A stretch of DNA of 64,000 nt from Streptomyces bambusae. Its GTDB lineage: Bacteria > Actinomycetota > Actinomycetes > Streptomycetales > Streptomycetaceae. This document shows, piece by piece, positions 58,021 through 64,000 of this stretch. The position numbers and the translations under genes were made by a program. The stretch lies in assembly GCF_020532645.1 (NCBI RefSeq), contig NZ_JAJAUZ010000021.1, positions 1 through 64,000 on the forward strand. The letters are read 5' to 3'. Under the pieces are notes generated by a model. The model saw nothing but the letters and a program-made list of their open reading frames with translations. It did no database searches and had not been told where the DNA came from. Position 1 is the stretch's first letter. The number at the start of each line of letters is the position of its first letter.

Positions 58021-60204
58021 TCATGATCGCGCAGCCCCACCCGCTTCGTGTCGTGCATCCTTGGCAGCGACGGCGTTGCCGCGGACGACCCTCGTCAACC
58101 GGTGGTCGGGGCCCAGCACCCGCTCACAGTCAGCCAGCGTCCGCTCGAACAACGGAATCGCCCGAACCAAATCCCCCGCCGACTCATACGCGTAAGCCAA
58201 GTTGTTCCCCGAGTTCAAGGTGTCCGGGTGATCGGAGCCCAACACCCGAGTCCGCTCGAACAACGGAATCGCCCGAACCAGATCCCCCGCCGACTCATAC
58301 GCGTAAGCCAAGTTGTTCCGCGAAGTCAGGGTGCTCGGGTGGTCGTGGCCCAGCACCCGCTCAATGTCGGCCAGCGTCCGCTCGAACAACGGAATCGCCC
58401 GAACCAGATTCCCCGCCGACCGGTAGCCATAGGCAAGGTTGTTCCGCGAGGTCAGGGTGTCCGGGTGATCGGAACCCAACACCCGAGTCCGCTCGACCAG
58501 CGTCCGCTCATACAACGGAATCGCCCGAACCAAATCCCCCGCCGACTCATACGCGCTGGCAAGGTTGTTCCGCGAGTTCAAGGTGTTCGGATGATCAGAG
58601 CCCAACACTCGCTCGCCATCGGCCAGCGTCCGCTCGAACAAAGGAATCGCCCGAACCAGATCCCCCGCCGACCAGTAGCCATAGGCAAGGTTGTTCCGCG
58701 AGGTCAGGGTGCCCGGGTGCTCAGAGCCCAACACCCGCTCAGTGTCGGCAAGTGCGCGTCGTAGATGCTTGAGCGCCCTGCCGGGCAGGCCCTGCTCGCA
58801 GAGGAAGAACCCGGTTTCACTGAGGATACGAGCGGTGACGACGGTGCCGTCGTCCTCGGTGATGTGGTCGGCGAGAAAGTCTGCGTGGGGAATCAGGGTG
58901 CGCCAGGTAGGCCATGTAGCAGGGTCGTCCAGGGTGGCGGGCAAGGCAGTGTTCAGGTTGGCGGCAGCCCGGTTGCGTGCCTGGCCGATGGCGTCGGGGG
59001 GGCGGTGAGGGTCGTCGTGGTCGGGAGTGCGCGCGAGGGCTTGGACGAGCCGGTGGATGGTCAGGCTGTCGGTGTCCGGGTCGGGGGTGATCATGCTGTA
59101 GGCCGTGAGCAGGCCGATTGCCTTGTTCCGGGCGGGTGCTTCGGCGAAGCCGTCCAGCAGGGTGATGGGGATCTGGTCGGGGGCATACCAGGCCAGGGTC
59201 CGCAGCAGGTCGCCGGCGAGCGGGTGGAGGCTGTCGATGCGGTCCAGGGTGAGGCGCCAGACGCGGGCGATGGTGCGTTCGCTCGTGGTGGTGACGGAAC
59301 CGTCGCGGTACATGTCTGCGGGGTAGCGGGCGAGGAGGTCGAGGTAGGCGCGGGGGGTGGGGGTGGTGACCTGGTTTTCGACCAGGTAGGCGGCAGCTTG
59401 TTCGATGGCGAGGGGCAGGTGGCCGAGTTCGGCGCACAGTTCGGCGGCGCCGTCGAGGTTGCGCAGGCCCGTGGCTGTGGTGATCCGGGTGAGGAGGTCC
59501 AGGGACTCGTCCGGGTCGAGGACGTCCAGGCGCACCACTGTGGTGGCGTGGTTCCAGGTGGTGGCGAGCCGGCTGGTGATCAGGAGGCGGCCGGTGGTGG
59601 GGCCTTGGGTGAGGGGGGCGATGTCGGTGGGGTCGTTGACGTTGTCGAGGATCAGCAGCCAGCCGGTGTGGGTGGCCAGCCACTGCAGGGCGCGTTCGGC
59701 GAGCTTCTCCACGGGCAGGGTGTGGGCGAGGGTCGGTTGCAGAGCGGCGGCCAGGTCGGCCAAGCCCTGCTGCACGCCTGCTTCACTGTCGGCGTTGATC
59801 CACCGGACCGGAGTGCAGCCGTGGGCGCGGGTGGCGGCCCAGTGGGCGGCGAGGGTGCTTTTCCCGATTCCTCCGAGGCCGTGAATGGCCTGGACCACAG
59901 CCCTGCCGGGGGCAGCAAGCGCGGCGTCGAGCCGGTCCAGTTCGCCGGTGCGGCCGACGAAGTGGTGGGGGCGGTTGTGGAGGTTGTCCAGCCCGGGCGG
60001 GGCATCCACCTCGGCTGCCGGCCGTAACGTCTCGGGAGGCAGCGCTAACGCTACGACGCTTGCGTTGTCGCCGGTTACCGCAGGCCCGTAGCTGTCGCCG
60101 GCGATGGCGATGGACCGCTCCCCGCCCGCGTCTGACCTGGCCGGAGGCCGAGTGGGCGCAGGCGGCTGGGGCCCCTCGGCCGGCTTCCGGAAAGGCCACC
60201 TCAC
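58021..60204 (-). CDS. STAND ATPase (NB-ARC) with TPR array (FxSxx-type neighbourhood)
   Basis: 727 residues. N-terminal motif ERSIAIAGDSYGPAVTGDNAS (29-49), NB-ARC with P-loop IHGLGGIGKSTLA (107-119), LLILDNVNDP (Walker B), ITSRL sensor, HLPLAIEQAAAYL; then six or so nearly identical 42-residue TPRs (SRNNLAYAYESAGDLVRAIPLFERTLADxERVLGSDHPxTL). One repeat lacks 5 residues (LFERTRVLG). GTG start overlapping the upstream gene (GTGA). ATP-driven signalling switch with TPR sensor and no recognised effector domain; effector may be supplied by neighbours. Confidence 0.88.
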   Translation of the reverse strand: MRWPFRKPAEGPQPPAPTRPPARSDAGGERSIAIAGDSYGPAVTGDNASVVALALPPETLRPAAEVDAPPGLDNLHNRPHHFVGRTGELDRLDAALAAPGRAVVQAIHGLGGIGKSTLAAHWAATRAHGCTPVRWINADSEAGVQQGLADLAAALQPTLAHTLPVEKLAERALQWLATHTGWLLILDNVNDPTDIAPLTQGPTTGRLLITSRLATTWNHATTVVRLDVLDPDESLDLLTRITTATGLRNLDGAAELCAELGHLPLAIEQAAAYLVENQVTTPTPRAYLDLLARYPADMYRDGSVTTTSERTIARVWRLTLDRIDSLHPLAGDLLRTLAWYAPDQIPITLLDGFAEAPARNKAIGLLTAYSMITPDPDTDSLTIHRLVQALARTPDHDDPHRPPDAIGQARNRAAANLNTALPATLDDPATWPTWRTLIPHADFLADHITEDDGTVVTARILSETGFFLCEQGLPGRALKHLRRALADTERVLGSEHPGTLTSRNNLAYGYWSAGDLVRAIPLFERTLADGERVLGSDHPNTLNSRNNLASAYESAGDLVRAIPLYERTLVERTRVLGSDHPDTLTSRNNLAYGYRSAGNLVRAIPLFERTLADIERVLGHDHPSTLTSRNNLAYAYESAGDLVRAIPLFERTRVLGSDHPDTLNSGNNLAYAYESAGDLVRAIPLFERTLADCERVLGPDHRLTRVVRGNAVAAKDARHEAGGAARS

Positions 60205-60716
60205 GGCTGTGTACCGCCGTGGTGGTCACCGGTCGACAGGGGGCCGGTGTTGTCGCCGCCGATTGCGATCGAGCGGTCCCCTGCCGCGGACACTGTGCCC
60301 AGGGCCGGCTGAGCGGAGGACTGCTGGGGCGTCGGCTGCCCGCCCGCGGCCTGATCGGAGGGCGGGCCAGGGGTAGGGGCATGGGTATCGCTGGTGGAAA
60401 TGCTGCCCGAGTTGCTGCCGCCGATTGCGACCGCGCGCCCGCCGGGGGCCTGGACCACGGGGCCCAAGGGTTCGCTTCCACTGGGGCGAGCGGCAAAGCC
60501 GTACCCCCACATGCCGGCCAGCGCCGCCACGGCCGCACCGACTCCCGCGGCCACCGACCATCGGACCCCGGAATCCTCCAGCACCGACGGCAGAACCAGC
60601 ACCCCGCACAACCATGTGGGCACCGCGAAGCCCGCAACCGTCACGAGGCCCGCCACCACCCACCTGCCGAACCGTCCCACGCCCGCCCCTCCCCGAACGA
60701 TCGTCCGTGTCCCCAT
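60201..60716 (-). CDS. Membrane protein with two IGG(D/S)N motifs, partner of the STAND gene
   Basis: 171 residues. Two predicted membrane helices (about 15-40 and 50-72), then an extramembrane Pro/Ser/Gly-rich tail with GGRAVAIGGSNSGSISTSD and AAGDRSIAIGGDNTGPLSTGD. The second motif is nearly the same as the N-terminal motif of the downstream STAND protein (ERSIAIAGDSYGPAVTGD), so the pair likely interact or share an ancestral segment. GTGA overlap with it. ATG start at 60716. Confidence 0.65.
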   Translation of the reverse strand: MGTRTIVRGGAGVGRFGRWVVAGLVTVAGFAVPTWLCGVLVLPSVLEDSGVRWSVAAGVGAAVAALAGMWGYGFAARPSGSEPLGPVVQAPGGRAVAIGGSNSGSISTSDTHAPTPGPPSDQAAGGQPTPQQSSAQPALGTVSAAGDRSIAIGGDNTGPLSTGDHHGGTQP

Positions 60717-60821
60717 CACAATGGCAGTCGCAGGCCGTTCCTGACGCCCCATCTGCGCGGACCAGGGACCTCTCCGAGGTGCTGTGTGCCCTTGGGGCGG
60801 GCGGAGGTGTCGGTGACGGGC

Positions 60822-60956
60822 TTAGTCGGCGCCCTCACGACGTCGCCGCACCATCGCCCTGCCGTACCGAAGTGCCCACACACCGGTGAGGAGCGTCAAC
60901 GAGGAACCGAGGCTGCCGAGGAACTCCGGAATCGCGGCTGCCAGCAGCGCGTTCAC
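60822..60956 (-). CDS. 44-residue membrane peptide
   Basis: VNALLAAAIPEFLGSLGSSL then LTLLTGVWALRYGRAMVRRRREGAD: one hydrophobic segment and a strongly basic tail (RRRR). GTG start overlapping the TGA of the sigma-like gene (GTGA), so it is co-translated. Compare single-span antitoxin/toxin or stress peptides; function unknown. Confidence 0.5.
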   Translation of the reverse strand: MNALLAAAIPEFLGSLGSSLTLLTGVWALRYGRAMVRRRREGAD

Positions 60957-61876
60957 CGGTCGGCCCGCCCGAGGGCGCGCTCGGTGTGGAGCTTGCCAAG
61001 TCGCTTGAGCTTGCGGCGGACCCGCTCCCCGGCGCTGTCGGGATCCGGCTCGTGCACGGCGGCCGCGGCCCGGCTCCAGCTGGCCTTCGGGTCGCCGGCC
61101 CACGCACGGGCGACGGCGGCCTCGGCGGGATTGAGGCCACGCAGCACGGATGGGAGGCGGGCGTCGCTCATCTCGTCGGCGAGGAGATCGTCTTCGGGGA
61201 GGCGGTGGTCGATGGCGAGGTCCGCGAGCGTGAGGGTGGAGGTGAGAGGGGACTGGAGGAGGCCAACCCTCTGACCCCGAATCCGGTGGTCCCACACCGG
61301 CTTCCACCGTTGCCGCTCCATCGCCAGGTGGGTGTTGAGGATGTCCAGGAGCTCGGGATCGGTCAGGTAGCGGCCGAGGTCGTCCACCCAGTCGCCGAGA
61401 AGCGCGTCGATCAGCCAGTCCCGGCAGTCCTCGGGACGCCGGATCCCCAGCACGTGCCGCGCGAAGGCGTCGACTGCCGCGTGGTCGCCCTCGATAGCCG
61501 CGTTCCGCGCCGCCAGGGCGGCACCCAGCACGATCCGGCGACTGAAACGCACGACGTCGTTGACCAGCTTGGCCCAGCAGAGGAACGAAGGGTGGGCGCC
61601 CAGGTCGTGGACGGCGAACTCGAAGTCCGCCATGCCGTCGCGCCACCAGATCGTTCGAAAGACGAACCTGGCAAAGCGGTCAGCGCGCAGCAACTCGGCC
61701 GAGCGGCAGAGAAGAAACGCCTGCAGTCGTTCCCAGAGGGGTCCAGGCCGACCGATGAGGACCTCGCGGACACACGGTGCTGCCCGGTCGGGCACCGGCC
61801 GCCGCCTTGAGGCCGTCTGGTCGGCCGGCTCGGGGAAGAGCACGGCGGCGGTGCACGGGGTGGTCGGGGCGGGCAT
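60953..61876 (-). CDS. Protein with sigma-factor region-4-like C terminus
   Basis: 307 residues; AAAGGAG lies 6 bases before the ATG, which excludes a longer N terminus. The body is helical (ERLQAFLLCRSAELLRADRFARFVFRTIWWRDGMADFEFAVHD...). The C terminus, LRGLNPAEAAVARAWAGDPKASWSRAAAAVHEPDPDSAGERVRRKLKRLGKLHTERAL, has the L-x-P/x-E-x2-V-x2-A...A-A-x-x-x-x...GERVRRKLKRL build of sigma-70 region 4 and phage-like HTH domains. No region 2 is evident. A DNA-binding regulator is likely, a true sigma factor uncertain. First gene of the run toward the STAND gene. Confidence 0.5.
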   Translation of the reverse strand: MPAPTTPCTAAVLFPEPADQTASRRRPVPDRAAPCVREVLIGRPGPLWERLQAFLLCRSAELLRADRFARFVFRTIWWRDGMADFEFAVHDLGAHPSFLCWAKLVNDVVRFSRRIVLGAALAARNAAIEGDHAAVDAFARHVLGIRRPEDCRDWLIDALLGDWVDDLGRYLTDPELLDILNTHLAMERQRWKPVWDHRIRGQRVGLLQSPLTSTLTLADLAIDHRLPEDDLLADEMSDARLPSVLRGLNPAEAAVARAWAGDPKASWSRAAAAVHEPDPDSAGERVRRKLKRLGKLHTERALGRADR

Positions 61877-62153
61877 GAGGTCTCCTTTGCCGTTGAGGGG
61901 AGGTTCCCCTATCTCTTGGCGCGGCAGAGACCGGAACCGGCAAAGAATCTTGGAAGCGCCCGAGTTCGGGGTCTGAGGAAAATCGGTGTCAGATCGTGCG
62001 CTAAGCCTCCGTCGGCGCTGGTGGGCGGTCGGCGGGGCGTCCGCATAGGCGCGTCTGAAGTCGTCCCCTGCTCGCGAGCAACCGGCCTTGGGGAGGATCG
62101 GCTCGGTGGGTAGCGGTTGGGTGTGCAGTTTGCTGAACACCTTCGGGTCGTGA

Positions 62154-64000
62154 TCAGCGTTTGATGCGCCCTCGGATGGCGAGGACGGCGAGGGCGAGGA
62201 GCGCGGGTTCGAGGAGGCGGGAAGTCATCTCGATGTAGGTGCCGGTGGTAGTGAGGTCCTGGCCGCTGGAGCGGAAGACCACGGAGTTGAGCGTGACGCC
62301 CAGGGCCTTGTCGAAGCGTTTGCCGGTGAACCTGTCCCCGGTGGGGTTCTTCACCTCCTGCTTGTCGATGGTGAAGGTGACGGTGCCGCCGCCCGCCGGG
62401 ACGGTGCCGGTGGCTTCCTGTTTCGGGGACGACATCGGCAGACCGAAGGCCATCAGCAGCACGATGGTGGCGACCATGGCGGCGGCGAGCCAGCCCAGGG
62501 CGCGGCCGGCGCGCAGGCCGTAGCCGGAGAGCAGCCAGTAGGCCCACAGCAGGCGGCGTTCGGCCTTCGGAGTGCCGGTGCGGTCGTGGCGGCGCATTTC
62601 GCACTCGCCGTAGTAGAAGTCGGCGGCGCCGGGTTCGTTCTTGCCGTCCTCGAACGCCTTGCGGAGCTGCCGGTACAGGGCGGCGACGTCGTCGGGGTCC
62701 GGGGTCCGGGCGGAGTCGGGGTGGTGCAGGCCGGTACGCCACTGGCCGGGCTCGGGTGCGGTGTCCGCGGGTATGGGGGGCTGTCCGGCGGTCTGAGCCC
62801 GCCAATGCTGCTCCTCGGCCAGCGTGCGTCGGCGGGTCCAGCGGACAGGGAATGTGCCTTTGCGGTGCCAGCCGGTGGGGGTGAAAGCGAGGGTGGTGCG
62901 GCCCTCCAGCCGGAGCTGGTCGAGGTGGAAGGCCCCGGAGAACAGGCAGTCGGACAGGTCGGTGTCGGTCAGGACCAGATGCGCGGCGTCCACGCCCTGC
63001 ACCGACACCACCCGCACTACCCCGACCCCTGACAGCGTGCTCTCGTCCAGGGTCGCGCCGCCTCTCGTGGTGAAGGGGCTGGGGTGGGCGGTGACGGCGA
63101 TAGGCGCCTCCAGCACCGCATGCCCGAGATCCACTGAAGCATGGCGAACGCGGACGGTGGCGGTCGACTGCCACCGAGTCCGCGCACACCGCACCTGCCT
63201 CGCTGCGACCTCCAGCGTGACCGGCGCCCCGAACACCGCCCCCGACAAATCCACCGTCCCCACGCATACCGCCGGCCCCCACCACGAAGCCAGCAAGAAC
63301 TGCGCCCCGTGGAACCGGGCGTCGCGGGAAAATTGCACCCCGTCGAACCGGGCGTCGCCGGAAAACTGCACCCCGCCGAACCCGGCATCGCCCGAAAAAT
63401 GCACTCCGCCGAACCCGGCATCGCCGGAAAACAGCGCCCTGTCGAACCGGGCCGCGCCGGAAAATTGCACCCCCTCCAACCTGGCCGCGCCGGAGAACTT
63501 CGCCTCGTCGAACCGAGCCTGGTCGGAAAATTGCGCCTCGCTGAACCAAGCGTCGTCGGAGAACTGCGCCCCGTCGAACCAGGCGTCGCCGGAAAACTGC
63601 ACCCCGCCGAAATCGGCATCGCCGGAAAACTGCGCGCCGTTGAACCTGGCACCGCCGGAAAACTGCGCCGAACCAAACCGGGCATCGCCAGAGAACTGCA
63701 CCTCGCCGAACCAGGCGTCGCCGGAGAAATGCGCCCCGTCGAACCCGGCACCGCCGGGGAACTGGGCCCCGATGAACCGGGCAGTCCCAAGGTGGGGGTG
63801 TGTGGTGGTGGGGTCGCGGACGGCATTCAGGAGGCGGTTGAGGAGGTCTTCGGTGAAGGGGGTGCCACGGTGGTCGATGTCGGCGCCGGGGACCAGGCCA
63901 GCCAGGTAGGTGTCGCGGTCGGTGCCGGTCAGGTGAGCGAGGCAGGTGGTATGGCCCGGGACATGGATGCCGCGGCAGCCGACGGGATCGAGGGGGTGGG
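62154..64000 (-). CDS. Pentapeptide-repeat membrane protein (5' end outside the window)
   Basis: At least 615 residues; the frame stays open to the window edge. An N-terminal CRGIHVPGHTTCLAHLTGTDRDTYLAGLVPGADIDHRGTPFTEDLLNRLLNAV block precedes 15 repeats of 11 residues (AxFxGAQFSGD; DNA 63288-63782) of the Pentapeptide_3 type with alternating 5+6 spacing. A beta-sheet-rich region follows, then two membrane helices (about 415-440 and the last 25 residues) around a domain of about 60 residues with TFTIDKQEVKNPTGDRFTGKRFDK. Pentapeptide repeats form a right-handed quadrilateral beta-helix. The architecture, N-terminal CxxH-type domain and C-terminal helices, is a known streptomycete type of unknown function. 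Confidence 0.85.
   Translation of the reverse strand, partial: HPLDPVGCRGIHVPGHTTCLAHLTGTDRDTYLAGLVPGADIDHRGTPFTEDLLNRLLNAVRDPTTTHPHLGTARFIGAQFPGGAGFDGAHFSGDAWFGEVQFSGDARFGSAQFSGGARFNGAQFSGDADFGGVQFSGDAWFDGAQFSDDAWFSEAQFSDQARFDEAKFSGAARLEGVQFSGAARFDRALFSGDAGFGGVHFSGDAGFGGVQFSGDARFDGVQFSRDARFHGAQFLLASWWGPAVCVGTVDLSGAVFGAPVTLEVAARQVRCARTRWQSTATVRVRHASVDLGHAVLEAPIAVTAHPSPFTTRGGATLDESTLSGVGVVRVVSVQGVDAAHLVLTDTDLSDCLFSGAFHLDQLRLEGRTTLAFTPTGWHRKGTFPVRWTRRRTLAEEQHWRAQTAGQPPIPADTAPEPGQWRTGLHHPDSARTPDPDDVAALYRQLRKAFEDGKNEPGAADFYYGECEMRRHDRTGTPKAERRLLWAYWLLSGYGLRAGRALGWLAAAMVATIVLLMAFGLPMSSPKQEATGTVPAGGGTVTFTIDKQEVKNPTGDRFTGKRFDKALGVTLNSVVFRSSGQDLTTTGTYIEMTSRLLEPALLALAVLAIRGRIKR
63288..63782 (-). repeat. 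15 tandem 33-bp repeats encoding AxFxGAQFSGD
   Basis: Fifteen consecutive 33-bp units inside the pentapeptide-repeat gene; the more homogeneous central units differ mainly at one or two residues per turn (SGD, SDD, SDQ, SGA), as expected after recent duplication. Confidence 0.88.

Noticed and set aside
59100..60027. Plus-strand frames opposite the STAND-TPR gene
   Set aside because: Composition is that of antisense shadow (Gly/Val-rich); the minus-strand NB-ARC motifs are unambiguous.

Overview
The window reads as actinobacterial chromosome, most likely Streptomyces. The DNA is very GC-rich with strongly GC-biased third codon positions, GTG starts and ATGA/GTGA/TGATG overlaps are common, and the gene content is typical of the genus: a melC1-melC2 tyrosinase pair, a block of cysteine-free ribosomal protein paralogues with a CobW protein, DUF6233- and DUF6381-type proteins, WYL, PucR and GlxA regulators, and large STAND/TPR proteins. 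No tRNA or rRNA gene and no convincing insertion sequence was recognised.

Layout. 1-7.6 kb: an F420/NADP-type reductase with a divergent WYL regulator, a ricin-type lectin, a Tat-exported small protein, a GtrA-like membrane protein, an orphan KdpD sensor kinase behind a duplicated 20-bp motif, and a catalytically degenerate inositol-monophosphatase homologue. 7.8-9.2 kb: a small Cys-rich peptide gene overlapping an ATP-grasp ligase gene, which together look like a ribosomal-peptide (graspetide-like) pathway. 9.2-15.3 kb: an LRV/HEAT repeat protein, an SDR with a divergent TetR regulator, and a GyrB-like ATPase homologue with altered catalytic motifs. 15.2-17.9 kb: zinc-starvation cluster (S18, CobW, L31, L33 divergent from L28, S14) around a probable Zur box, closed by a strong terminator. 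17.9-22.5 kb: PAP2 and YdcF membrane enzymes and unknowns.

22.5-27.5 kb: a GNAT and two paralogous STAND ATPases, one with TPRs and one without, sharing a 13-bp upstream element. 27.5-32.6 kb: a class IV aminotransferase, then a tightly coupled operon of a TTA-containing small ORF, an ABC exporter, a Nudix-phosphotransferase fusion, a 14-codon ORF and a second Nudix protein. 32.6-39.6 kb: YrhB-like protein, secreted lipase, PucR-type regulator, two SMI1/KNR4-type proteins, a RibD-type reductase, a STAS protein and a DUF6381-like protein. 39.7-45.2 kb: a small protein, four overlapping glycosyltransferase genes and a zinc alcohol dehydrogenase. 45.3-49.2 kb: stress-type genes (hemerythrin, SRPBCC, GlsB-like) and a GlxA regulator divergent from a saccharopine-dehydrogenase-like enzyme. 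49.2-50.2 kb: two decayed genes side by side (aminotransferase and CdsA-like). 50.4-57.8 kb: DUF6233 pair, a second RibD-type reductase, a PAP2-diacylglycerol kinase fusion, tyrosinase operon, DUF1877, GNAT.

57.9-64 kb: an isolated 29-bp sequence like a type I-E CRISPR repeat, then a run of minus-strand genes: a 15 x 11-residue pentapeptide-type membrane protein (cut by the window end), a sigma-like C-terminal-domain protein, a 44-residue membrane peptide, a membrane protein with Gly/Asn motifs, and a STAND-TPR protein carrying the same motif. The best candidates for undescribed systems are the Cys-rich peptide/ATP-grasp pair, the STAND locus at the right end, and the ABC/Nudix-APH operon with its small ORFs.
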